DNA of 64,000 bases from Gracilaria domingensis. Its lineage: Eukaryota; Rhodophyta; Florideophyceae; Gracilariales; Gracilariaceae. This document shows positions 22,858-32,845 of the stretch, in pieces. The notes under the pieces were generated by a model. It did no database searches. It was not told the origin of the DNA and saw nothing but the letters and a program-made list of their open reading frames with translations. Within the stretch, counting starts at the first letter, position 1; every line of letters begins with the position of its first letter. The stretch spans positions 456,983 to 520,982 of the forward strand of contig VCMS01000003.1 in the NCBI GenBank assembly GCA_022539475.1, in the 5' to 3' direction. A program made the position numbers and the translations under genes.

Positions 22858-25800
22858 ATGAGCAGCACTCCTCTGACCGATACCGACGAAATCGAACCCG
22901 TCTATGCACGATTCCAGCACAGTCGAATACAAGAGCAACATCTTGATCATGATAGCGATCTTGATGTTCCAATTGCGAGGCTAAGAAGCAAAAATGCACC
23001 AGAAGCGCACATTAGATCTACTCCCCGCATAGCAACGCAACAAAGTTCACCTCGACATGCCGGAAAGAAGACAGGTCGTCGCCAGATTGGCCGCAAACGA
23101 ACCACCTCGCGCTCGGCTTTCATGAAAGGAACTGCAGATTGGAGTTTTGAAGATTTGGAAACCACAGTAATTCATATTGAATCTACCTTCACCCAGACCT
23201 TGATGAGTGAACGAGCACGATTGTTCTGTCTTTCTGTAGTATCAAATCTGGAAACGCAGCTTAACGCGCGCGTTTTACCCGAAGGACGACTAAGCTTTGT
23301 TTCATTGTTAATTGAACCTATCCTGAAGAAGCACATTGAGTGGTTGAACGAGTTGATTCTATTACGAAATCTTGAATGTGATTTCCTTGGACTTCACGAC
23401 GGGTACAGGTTCTTGACGGTTTTGTTATTTTCTCATTGTACTGGCTTTAGCTTCGAGAAAACTATTTCTATCATGCACGAAAGTGGTCTAAGTCTACCTA
23501 CTCTTGCACGGGTCCAGTTCATTACAAAGAACATTATGGCGTACTCTCCAACAATACGAAATGTCAGCCGTTCAACTTGGCTGTGTCAGAGAGACCAAAC
23601 ACGACAGTTAACGGTTTTTGAAAACTCTGCTTTTGAGGAAACTCGTAAGGTTTTCTTTGTGCCACTACACATGTTTGCGACACTTGACGACGACCTTTAT
23701 GGGACGAGGGCAAAAGATAACCAAGTCAAGACGCTCAGTAACCGAAAAGCAGATGGAGAGGGACATGCAGCTGATGTAATTGCAGATGCATTGCTGCGTG
23801 TTGTTTTAGGAGTGCGATTCAAGCGGCGAGGTGAGTCTACAATGCAAGCGGTGGACAAACTTGTAGATCAGCTAATTGACGGAAGAGGTGAACAGTCATT
23901 GGGCGGTTTATTACTCACCGCCGATAGAGGATACGGTAAGCGGGAGCTTTTAGAGGTCATGAAGGAGAAAGGTCTCAGTACGATCTGCGTAATGCCGGAG
24001 CATCTTATTAAGTGTCATCCTTTTGTCGGAGCGTCCTTCTTGCGCCCTGGAAGCGACAAATACGATCAAGATGGAGATGCTTCAGATTCTGAGAGTGCAT
24101 CTGCGCGCGAGAATCCAAATGACACTGAACCCAGGCTGGCGGGCACACCATTTGTGTTAAACGATTCTGCCTTAATGAGCTCCGCGGCCTACTATGCCCG
24201 TTCTAAGACGACTGGAAAAAAACGAGCAATTCGTGCTGCTGCCATCCGAGAGCACGGAACAGATAAGTTTGCAAATGTCTTAAGGTTTCTATACGACATT
24301 CCAGAAGACCTACGAAATAGACTGCATTGTTGGATTGCGGTACCGAAAGGGGGAACGTACTGCTCTCACCTATTCATGGGTCTGAAGTTCGAAACTCCGC
24401 TCGCCTCTCTAACTGAAACAGCGCTGAAAATTTCTTGTACTGTGCTTACAACAGCTCAAAGATGTGCGGATTGGTTTGTGCTGCGGCAGTTTAGAGTAAC
24501 TGCAACCTTAGCGGGCACGGCTTTAATGCAGAGTAACACTGTTAGGGCACTTCTCGGAATGACTGCTCGGACGGCTGTGACGAACCAATGCCCAAGAGAG
24601 TGGGTCAACAAATTTGCAGCATCGTGGTTCAGTACCAAGCGAAGCACAGAAGCTATGCTTCGCGGAACTGTTAACGAAAAAATGGTTCTATCCGCACTGA
24701 AGGAGTTACCGTACGTGGCAGATCTTTTTGAGGTCGGTTTACTCGCTGCAAAGAACAAAGAATACTTTGCGTGTTCTCCAGATGGCGTCGCTCTGGTAGA
24801 TTTAGAGGAGCTTCAAAAACAAATGAAAGGAACAAAGGCTGAAATTCTTGTACTGTGCTTACAACACTCAAAGATGTGCGGATTGGTTTGTGCTGCGGCA
24901 GTTTAGGTAACTGCAACCTAGCGGGCACGGCTTTAATGCAGAGTAACACTGTTAGGCACTTCTCGAATGATGCTCGGACGGCTGTGACGAACCAATGCCC
25001 AGAGAGTGGTCAACAATGCAGCATCGTGGTTCAGTACCAAGCGAAGCACAGAAGCTATGCTTCGCGAACTGTTAACGAAAAAATGGTTCTATCCGCACTG
25101 AAGGAGTTACCGTACGTGGCAGATCTTTTGAGGTCGGTTTACTCGCTGCAAAGAACAAAGAATACTTTGCGTTTCTCCAGATGGTCGCTCTGGTAGATTT
25201 AGAGGAGCTTCAAAAACAAATGAAAGGAATAGACAAAGTTGGCTGCACAGCAGTCACCGGAATTAAAACGAACAACAGGTGGCTGGCTCTGGCGTCTGTC
25301 GAAATCAAACGCGGGTGAGCAGGAATACTTTAGAATCTGTCGTTGGTCGAGCTACTGATGAACTGCTCGTGGGAAAGATAGGTTCACCGTTGGTGAGAGA
25401 GTACGTTCCCGCCGAACACATGGGACAAGTAATGCATCAGATTGTTGTTCTAAATGTGGACATGTGTCTTTATGTTTGTGTTGGGGAAACCGGGATGATC
25501 TACAAGGTTTTGATTACTTGTGACGACCAACAAAGAGATATTCTTATCAAAGAACTCAGTTGTTTTGTCGAGCGTATTGTTTGCTGGGCACATGAGAAGG
25601 AGCCGACCATACCTGAGTTTGTTGATAATGAGCTGCGAATTATTGTGGCAAGCAGACTGTCCTTTTGGAGTGTGATTAATCAAAGAGTGAAACAACAAGG
25701 ACCGTTTCCTCCCATCAAAGTATTCAAACATGCGTCGCAATCGTTATACTCAAAGACGAAAGGTGGGGTTGATGGATCTACTCAGACAAGGGCAATTTTG

Positions 25801-26413
25801 AGGTCGGCTACTTCGCATTTTAAGTGGGAGCAAAAATTGGTTACTCAAGTATTGAAAACGTTGGTTGTCAATGGGTTTATCGCGTGGCGTATGACGAAAC
25901 GGAAGGATAGACTGGAGTCTCCCGAACTGTTTGGAAATCTTGACAGTTACGGTCATGCTTTAAATTGTGTTCAATCCTTTGCTGACCTTATTCATGATCT
26001 ATCTCGAGAGATGGTTCAGTACGCAGACTTTATTGAACGCAATCACTGCAATGTTGAGGAAGAACGTCATAATGTAAGTAGAAACGAAATCACAAGGGTT
26101 AAGCGCCTTGCAGCAAGAAGGGAAAGGCACAGATTAAAATTGTTCAACCATGGAGATGGTTTTAAGCTTCGTTTACAAGTAAGTGGGCATGGACAGATAG
26201 AAAAGAAGAAAGCTCCGTGGTGCGTCTTATGCGGTTCGAAGAAGCCAGAATGGCGTGGTCATTGATCAACATATCATTGTTCACACTGCTCTGTTGCGTT
26301 GTGTGTTTGTCTTTATCAGCCATTGAAGAAAAGCTGCTGGTCGCTTTGGCATACGCAGCGTGTATTGCAAAACAGATTAGTACCACTGCCCAACGGATGG
26401 TCGAAGAAAAATG
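22858..26413 (+). pseudogene. DDE transposase fused to YqaJ-type nuclease
   Basis: Residues 1-100 are basic and low-complexity. A transposase-like core follows, with TLDDDLYGTRAKDNQ near residue 280 and LLTADRGYGKREL near 355, spaced like the first two DDE acidic residues. The next part resembles YqaJ/lambda-exonuclease-type PD-(D/E)xK nucleases: RGTVNEKMV, FACSPDGVAL, VEIK and HMGQVMHQIVVLNVD. The end (C-x2-C at about 26225, then YHCSHCSVALC) matches the piggyBac cysteine-rich finger. The frame is interrupted by a near-duplicate block (24838-25229), by an apparent single-base loss near 25304 just after VEIK, and by a TGA at 26263 inside the finger. The first two look like assembly errors; the third may be real decay. 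Confidence 0.65.
24423..25229. repeat. Tandem near-duplicate, deletion-only differences
   Basis: Bases 24423-24832 (410 nt) are repeated at 24838-25229 (392 nt). By eye the second copy differs by 18 single-base or short deletions, mostly at doublets and short runs, and by no substitution. Those deletions account exactly for the length difference. Real duplicates diverge mainly by substitution, so this looks like a misjoined low-quality read end in the assembly. Confidence 0.8.
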
Positions 26414-26868
26414 AGGGTAATCAGCATTTTAACGAAGCAGATAGCTAAATGTACTTCTTTCTAAGATTAGATTTGAGAACGACATCAAAGAAGATAGATT
26501 GCTTACAGCGGTTTTCGCAAGTTAGTACATGATTGCTGAAATGACGAGAAGTAATGAGAAAACGATTCAATCCACAAACTGAGAATTACTAGGTCTAGTA
26601 TACTGTACCTTAGCCTGTTTTTGAGCTTCTGAAGAGAAGAAGAACTGCTTCAAGGAAAGTGTTATATCTACAGAAGTACTTGGTTTCAAGACAAGAATTT
26701 TCCTGACAGCAAAGAAGACATTATCAGCATTACTTCAAAGCTTCGATGAACAAAACGGTTGCATTCTTGTGCTCCTTTATCACAAGAGAAGTAAGGTACA
26801 CTATACTGTACCTTAAAATACGGTATTAGGGATATTGCACACATAAGATTCAGATTTCAAAGGGTTAA

Positions 26869-27263
26869 TTCTAACAACTAATCCAATTTTCTCTGTAAAA
26901 AAGCCAATCCATACACGCTTACGGGCGATCCACTGCTACAACCAGTTATCAAGCCACAGAACCCATCAAGTGAAAGCATGCCATATGGTGTCAAAATGGT
27001 ACCTGAGTTCATGACATTGCTGCACAGGCAATTTTGGACAGCCAAGGTTTTATGTGACGGAACACTTTACAGATGTCAAACTGCGATTTCTCTACAGCTC
27101 GTGCATAGAAATGTTCTACATTAATTCATTCGTCTTGCACAAAGCCTTTATAGAGCCTGCTAGGAAGTCTTGAAGGCTGTTGGAAGACTCTGAAGCCCAC
27201 ACGGGTCGAGAAATATCAACGTTTTACACGCACGCAGCTTGTTTTGGGTTGTTCTATAGCTAC
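26869..27263. other. Intergenic, between two DNA transposons
   Basis: This is about 400 bp of AT-rich sequence between the right end of the piggyBac-like element and the end of the Harbinger transposase. I see no gene, RNA or repeat in it. Confidence 0.5.
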
Positions 27264-28297
27264 CTATTTTTCTTTTTCAGCTGTCAGTTCTTCCTCAATT
27301 ATCATGTTATGGAGAACAACGTAGCATTGAACAATCGTGTGCATAATTTTCTCTCTCCATATACAACTAGAAAGTTTAAAAAGTATGCCATCGTGATTGT
27401 AGGACACTTAAGCAACGTTTTACATCGTTTTTTGGCGCTTTTTAGCACGTAACCAAATGTTTCTCCTTCTTTGCCACAGATGCATGAACGGTGTGTACGA
27501 ATAAGGAAATCTTTGGATAGCGACCATCAGCGAGAAAGTATGGTTCGGTCATTTGCTTGTTGTTCGGAGTATATGAAACTGCAAGATATATCTTTCCCTT
27601 AGAAATTTTGTTTCCCAACATTGAACAATTCAGAACGTTCTTGACATTTTGACAACCAGGAACGCAGAAGAAGCTGTTTTAAATCCAGAGCTTGTCTTCG
27701 CATATTACTTTAAGTGTTATTGTTGGCGTTTTCTTTTTTTTTTTGTACTGCACGTGAAACGCTACAGAGCAATTGTTTGAATACCATTTGGAGCCGTCAA
27801 TACTTTCTATGAGACTAGGGAAGCTTTTACCTTTCGTTCGTACGAGAATACGATGTATATACTCTTCTGCAGGACTTGTTAGATATTTGTTTCCAAAAGG
27901 AAAGATTACTTGACTACAAAACTTGTGTAAAGATGGTTGTGTTGTTGCGTGACTCATGCGCAAGCATTTTTCTACGGTGTCAGCTATACTTCCAAATGAA
28001 AGTAGCCGCAACGAGACAGTTGCCTTTTGCGTAGGTGTAAATTGTGGTAAAGCAGTGCAGTCATTCTTATACACAAAGTAAGGACAAGAGCCCCCGTAGC
28101 TGGTTTGAGTCTTCTCAAAAGATTGAACAGGAGAGACGGTATCTCGTACAAAATAGTTGTGCAAAGTAGTCTTTGTACAGACGACGTTGTTCTTCTGCTC
28201 GATCGAGGTCAATGTTTGGACGTTTGCCTGGCCGGGAACCGCCATGAGCAGCAACGAATTCATCGGAATCACTGTCTAGTTGTGAGGAGATTATCAA
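27264..28297 (-). pseudogene. PIF/Harbinger transposase (decayed)
   Basis: Minus-strand translation matches plant-type Harbinger (DDE_Tnp_4) transposases in order: EEQRRLYKDYFAQ near 28.2 kb, FTPTQKATVSLRLLSFGSIAD near 28.0 kb, FPSLIESIDGSKW near 27.8 kb (first catalytic Asp) and KKTPTITLKVICEDKLWI near 27.7 kb. Then FFCVPGCQN, PYFLADGRYPK near 27.5 kb (second Asp), RCLSVLQSRW and YVVLHNMIIEEE near 27.3 kb. These lie in different frames, with at least three shifts or stops (near 28.2, 27.68 and 27.4 kb), so the gene is dead. The companion Myb-like protein of the family and the terminal repeats were not found. Confidence 0.8.
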
Positions 28298-28387
28298 AGA
28301 CTATGTTGGCCATTGTGGGTGATCCAATGTGAGCAAAGAGATGGCCGCTGGTGCAACAATGAAGCAGTGGAAATGAGCAAAACGGCT

Positions 28388-28404
28388 CAGAGAGAGAGAG
28401 AGAG

Positions 28405-28435
<31 letters not shown>

Positions 28436-28441
28436 GAGAGG
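28388..28441. repeat. (GA)n microsatellite
   Basis: A GA-rich run of about 54 bp, interrupted by AAAG units. It marks the junction between the transposon-rich AT-richer part and the GC-rich gene island, and lies about 200 bp upstream of the next gene. Confidence 0.9.
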
Positions 28442-28636
28442 TGACGTGGCGCGCGCTGCGCTGCGCACGTGTGCAGCTGTATCTGGGCACATTCAGCGCA
28501 AAGGACTGGGGGGAGGAAATCGGCGCGATATCTCTAACGGATTTGACTTGCCGCGCACATCGCGCGCGTAGATACAGTCATCGATCCGCGACCGCCACAC
28601 GCCGCCGCCGCCGCACCGCCGCCGACAAAAGGCGCC

Positions 28637-28668
28637 ATGGCCAGCAGCAGCAGCAGCAGCAGCAGCCG

Positions 28669-28717
<49 letters not shown>

Positions 28718-29425
28718 CCGCCGCTCAAGCCGCTGTCCATCGCGCGGCGCGTGTGCCTGTCGTGCGCGTGGAGCGTGTTCGGGCTGGTGTTCTTCTACCT
28801 GCTGATGGTGCTGCTGTCGTCGCTCGCGTCCGGCGTGGTGCTGGACCGGCTGCCGCGCCACGGCTGGGCGCGCACGGCGTCGCGCCACACGGGCGCCATG
28901 ACGGCGCCGGTGTTCGCGCTGTTCCTGCTGTCGTCGCCCGCGTCGCTGTGGTCGCTGTTCCTGGCGGTCATGGTGGCGTGCTCGCACTTCTGCCACTTTG
29001 TGATCCTGGCCAGCGACGTGCGCATCTTCTCCGACGCCGCCGCCGTGCAGCGCATCTTCCGGCTGGAGCGCTCGCACGCGCTGCTGCGCCGGCTGCCGCT
29101 GCGCACCGCGCACGCGCTGGGCTCGGCGGGCATGGCGGCCATGCTGGCGGTGGCGGCCGAGCGCTGCTACGGCGGCAGCCTGCGCGCGCGCCGCGAGCGG
29201 CTGCCGCCGCTCACGCGCGCGTGCTGCGCGTGGATCTGGGGCGTGTTCAACCTGTTCTTTGTCGAGCGGCTGCTGTACGCGCTCGCGCGGCGCCACGCGC
29301 GGCGCGAGGCGCTGGACGCGGCCGCGTTCCTGCTGCTGCTGGCCGCGGCCGCGCTGCGCTGCGCGCGCCGCGAGCGCCGCCTCGACGCGGCGCACGCGCG
29401 CGCCGCGCGCAGCAAGGCGCAGTAA
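28637..29425 (+). CDS. Multi-pass membrane protein of unknown function
   Basis: This is a 262-residue single-exon gene. The start ATG (28637, context GCGCCATGG) is followed by a run of Ser and an Ala-Gly repeat up to residue 28. Hydrophobic segments lie at about 40-65, 88-125, 165-180 and 195-215, with a last one near 228-240. The tail is Arg/Ala-rich. I recognise no family. GC at third codon positions is close to saturation, as in its three neighbours to the right. It ends 37 bp before the convergent FIST gene. It could be a TLC- or DUF-type integral membrane protein, but nothing in the sequence decides that. Confidence 0.7.
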
Positions 29426-29461
29426 ACTACAACTACCCCCCCCCCGTCACCACCGTCACCA

Positions 29462-30805
29462 TCAGCCGAACAGCGCCACGCCCACCGCCAGGTTGGAGTG
29501 CACGTTGCGGCCGCGCAGCTGGCCCTGCTCGCCGAACGCCGTCATGCCCAGCACGGCCGCCTTGCCGTGCAGCGCGCGCAGGGTGCCGTCCAGCTGCGCG
29601 CCCACCGCAATGCTCAGCCCGCCGCAGTAAATGAGCACGCCCGCCTTGGGCTGCGCCAAGCCGCCGTTGCTCACCGCGCCGTCGTACGCGCGCTGCAGCC
29701 CGAGCGCGGCCGCCGACGCCGAGTCGCCGCCGCCCAGGTTGCGCATCACCGTCAGGCGCTCGCCCTCGCGCACCTGCGCAAACAGCGCCACGCTGCCCTC
29801 CGCCGTCACCTCCGCCGCGTGCACGCCGATCCAGCCGCCGCGCACGCGCTCAATGCCCAGCGGGAACGCCGCGCACTCCACCAGCACCGCGCCGCCGTCG
29901 GCGCACTGCGCGCCGATGCGCTCGCCCACCCAGTCGCGCAGCACGCGCGCCGCCGGCTTGCCGTCCAGCTCGTGCACCACGCGCCCGTCGCAGCGCGTCA
30001 CCGTGGCCGACACCGGCCCGCGCTCGTACGGCGGCACCAGGCACGCGCCAAACGGCACGTGCGACGCAATGCCCACCGCCGACAGCCCCTCCGAGAACAC
30101 GCTGTCGTCCGAGAACAGCTTCCACTCGCCGCCGACCGTGTTGTCGGCCGCCGAGCCGCCAAACACGTGCACGCCCGGCAGCAGCGCGTCGAACGCGGCC
30201 AGCACCTGCTCCTCGATGCCCGGCGACGTCGCCAGCAGCACGCTGCGCACGTCCGGCAGCTCGCGGCGCAGCTGCGCGGCCACGCGGTTGGCCGCCTCCG
30301 CCACGTCGCAGTTGCGCAGCGCGCACGCGGCGGTGGCGGTGCCGCCGCCGCGCGCCGCGTGCAGCAGCACGCCCACGCCGTTGCGCAGCGCGCGCGAGTT
30401 GTGCAGCAGCGCGCCGCACGTGGTGGCGCCGTGCACGCGCACGTGCGGCAGCCGCGCGCGCAGCGCGCGGAACACCTCGTCGGCGTCGCGCTCCACCGTG
30501 TGCGACAGCAGCGCGAGCGTGGGCGCGGGCGTGGCGCGCAGCGCCTCGTCGAGCGCGGCGTTGACGGCGTGCGGCGTGCTGGGCAGCGCGGACGCGCCCA
30601 CGGACGCGCTCGACTGCGGCGGCATGGCGGCGGCGGCGGCGGCGGCGGCGGCGCGGCGGGCGCGCGCGCGAGGGCGGGACGCGAGGCGGCGCGGCGGGCA
30701 GGCGCGCGGGCGGGCGCGCAGCGAGAAGGGGGCGGCCGGCGCGGCGATGAACGCCATGGGGGCGGCGGCGCGCATGGTGGTGGCGGCGGGCGCGCGCAAG
30801 CACAC
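29462..30805 (-). CDS. FIST N/C domain sensory protein
   Basis: This 447-residue protein has FIST_N and FIST_C type features. Seen are a block HVRVHGATTCGALL, an internal VFGGSAADNTVGGEW typical of the N domain, a GLQRAYDGAVSNGG stretch, a PKAGVLIYCGG stretch and the terminal GMTAFGEQGQL...HSNLAVGVALFG typical of the C domain. FIST proteins are small-ligand (amino-acid-type) sensor modules in bacteria and algae; the ligand here is unknown. The first 60 residues are Arg/Ala/Pro-rich and could be an organelle transit peptide, or the real start may be the Met at about residue 61. Composition is extremely GC-rich. It ends 37 bp from the convergent membrane gene. Confidence 0.85.
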   Translation of the reverse strand: MCLRAPAATTMRAAAPMAFIAAPAAPFSLRARPRACPPRRLASRPRARARRAAAAAAAAAMPPQSSASVGASALPSTPHAVNAALDEALRATPAPTLALLSHTVERDADEVFRALRARLPHVRVHGATTCGALLHNSRALRNGVGVLLHAARGGGTATAACALRNCDVAEAANRVAAQLRRELPDVRSVLLATSPGIEEQVLAAFDALLPGVHVFGGSAADNTVGGEWKLFSDDSVFSEGLSAVGIASHVPFGACLVPPYERGPVSATVTRCDGRVVHELDGKPAARVLRDWVGERIGAQCADGGAVLVECAAFPLGIERVRGGWIGVHAAEVTAEGSVALFAQVREGERLTVMRNLGGGDSASAAALGLQRAYDGAVSNGGLAQPKAGVLIYCGGLSIAVGAQLDGTLRALHGKAAVLGMTAFGEQGQLRGRNVHSNLAVGVALFG

Positions 30806-31003
30806 GATGTTTGGAGACGCGGCGGCGGGCGCGAGCGCGCGCGCAACACGTTGCAGTCAGTGCTTTACAGGCGCGATGGGCGGTGGCGGCTGGCGGTGGC
30901 GGCTGGCGGTGGCGCTCGCGAACGGGCGCTTCGTGCGGTGAGAGGAGCGCGCCGGCACGCGCCGCAATTGGGCGCACTGGCTGTCGGCGGCAATGAAGAT
31001 GCT

Positions 31004-32055
31004 TTACAACACGCGCAGCGTGGTGGAGGCGCTACACGTCTCGGTACTACACGCATCCGCGGCGCACGGCGGCGGCGGCGGCGGCGCGCCGCACAGCGCA
31101 AGGCGGCACTTGGTGCAGCGCGCGGCGCGCGGCTCGGCGCGCGCGTCGGCCACGTCGGCGTGCAGCGGCGCGTGGGGCAGCGACGAGGCGTGCAGCGAGC
31201 CGGCGAGGTACCACGCGTGGCGGCGCACCATGTCGAGCGACCAGCGCCGGTGCGGGTCTCGCACGATGAGCTTCTTCATGAGGTCGACGGCGTCGCGCGG
31301 CAGCCACGGCGGGTACTTGACGTGGCAGCGGTTGACCTTCTCCAGCAGCACGCGCTCGTTGGGGTCGTAGAACGGCTGCGAGCCGCACAGCAGCACGAAC
31401 AGGATGACGCCGACGGAGAAGGCGTCCGACTTGGCGCCGTCGTAGCCGCGGCGCTGCGAGCCGTTCCACACCTCGGGCGCGCAGTAGTGCGGCGAGCCGC
31501 AGTTGGTGCGCAGCAGGCGGCAGCCGTGGTCCTTCATGGCGCTGAAGCCAAAGTCGGTGAGCTTGAGGTTGCCGTGCGCGTCCAGCAGCAGGTTTTCCGG
31601 CTTGAGGTCGCGGTGGAACACGTGGTGCTGGTGACAAAAGTGCACCGCGTCCACCAGCTGGCGGAAGTAGCGGCGCGCCAGCGGCGCCTCCAGCCGGCCG
31701 CGGCGCGAGATGACGCTGAAGAAGTCGCCGCCGGCGGCCAGGTCCATGACGAGGTACACGCGCGAGCGCGACACCATCACGTCGTGCAGGCGCACAATGT
31801 TGGGGTGCGACAGCGCGCGCAGGATGCTCATCTCGCGGCGGATGTCCAGCGAGGCCGGCAGCTCGCGCGCCAGCGTGGACGTGGCCACGATCTTCACCGC
31901 GAAGTACTGGCCCGTGCGCTCGTGGCGCGCGCGGCGCACCTTGCCAAAGTTGCCGCAGCCCAGCGTGTCCAGCAGCTGGTACGCGCCCACGCTCGGCGGC
32001 GCGCGCGCGGGCAGCAGCGTTTCGAGGTACGAGATTGCGTGCTGCAGGGCCATGT
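31004..32055 (-). CDS. Ser/Thr protein kinase, SNF1/CIPK-like
   Basis: This is a 350-residue kinase if translation starts at the ATG at 32055 (MALQHAISYLE); the frame stays open upstream, but only as Pro/Arg low-complexity. All key parts are present: glycine loop GCGNFGKV (32-39), Lys in AVKIV (54), HRDLKPEN (147-154), DFG (167-169) and CGSPHYCAPEV (185-195). The GSPxYxAPEV activation segment and overall pattern fit the CAMK-like SNF1/AMPK/CIPK group. No NAF or UBA motif follows. The 75-residue tail has a Cys pair (CTKCRLALC) and a Pro run, so the exact subfamily is open. It is divergent from the DUF218 gene, sharing a 638-bp GC-rich spacer. Confidence 0.88.
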
Positions 32056-32278
32056 TGGCGGGCGGGGTGGTGACGGCGGCGGTGGGTGGTGACGGCGGCG
32101 GTGGGTGGTGCGGGGCGGTGGTGGGCGGTGACGGCGGTGGCGGTGATGACGGCGGTGATGGTGGCGGTGAAGGGCGGAGTGTTGCGGCGGGCGCGCGCCA
32201 TAAATGCGCGCGCGCGCGCGCGCGTTGCAATTGAAGCGGCGCGCGCGCCGCGCGGGCGGCACGGCGCGCGCGGCGGCG

Positions 32279-32310
<32 letters not shown>

Positions 32311-32638
32311 ATACGGGCGCGGCGGGCGCACGTATCGAAGCAATGCAGCGCGCGCGCAATTAAGTGTCGCGAGCGGAGCGCGGGGGGGGAAGAGGCGCGC
32401 GCACGGCGCGCACGGCGCGCGCGCACGCGCGGCGCGCGGCGGCGTGGACACGCGCACCACGTGCGCGCGCGCGAGCTGCGCAGCTCGCGCGCGCCGCGCG
32501 CGCCGCACGTCGCGCCGCTTCCGCCGCTGCGCGCGCAACACGCAACGGCGCGCCGCCGCCGCCATTCGCTGCCGCCGCGCCCCACCGCACGTTGACCGCA
32601 GCGCCCGCCGACCGCTTCGCCCAGAAGCGCCCTCACCT

Positions 32639-32672
<34 letters not shown>

Positions 32673-32693
32673 TGTCAGTAGCCCGCCCCCGCC
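32056..32693. promoter_or_regulatory. Divergent spacer of the kinase and DUF218 genes
   Basis: This 638-bp spacer is built of CG-rich simple sequence: GGTGGTGACGGCGG units (32060-32170), long alternating CG runs (32205-32290, 32395-32510) and CGC triplet runs (32640-32670). Alternating CG of this kind can adopt Z-DNA. It presumably holds both promoters; no TATA box is visible apart from CATAAATG near 32199, on the kinase side. Confidence 0.5.
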
Positions 32694-32814
32694 ATGTCGC
32701 TCGCCGCCTTCTCGCCGCTGTGGCCGGCGCGCTGGCGCCCCGACGCGCTGCCGCTGCGCGGCGTGTCGCCGCGCGTGTGCGCGCCGCGCGCCGCGCTGCC
32801 AGAGCCCACATCCT

Positions 32815-32845
<31 letters not shown>

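Larger units (their letters stand above)
22483..26864 (+). mobile_element. piggyBac-like DNA transposon with YqaJ nuclease
   Basis: This proposed 4.4-kb element begins CCCGTTT and ends, read inward on the other strand, CCCTTTG. It is flanked by CTAA (22479-22482) and TTAA (26865-26868); TTAA is the piggyBac target site, so the left copy would carry one change. Both ends share CTTATGT, AATATCCCTAA and a near-palindrome AAGGTACAGTATACTGTACCTT-like block. That block occurs four times, twice near each end (22563-22584, 22615-22636, 26591-26611, 26793-26814). The single large gene inside reads left to right. The terminal match is patchy because the left end has about 40 extra bases. Confidence 0.65.

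Noticed and set aside
29498-32092. 864-residue plus-strand ORF, and similarly long ORFs on both strands at 29.8-34.3 kb
   Set aside because: They are antisense or out-of-frame to the FIST, kinase and DUF218 genes. They consist of Arg/Ala/His runs and exist because stop codons are rare in the very GC-rich DNA.
32056-32359. N-terminal extension of the kinase frame (about 100 residues)
   Set aside because: It consists of Pro, Arg and Ala runs from GC simple sequence; the ATG at 32055 leads directly into the kinase fold.
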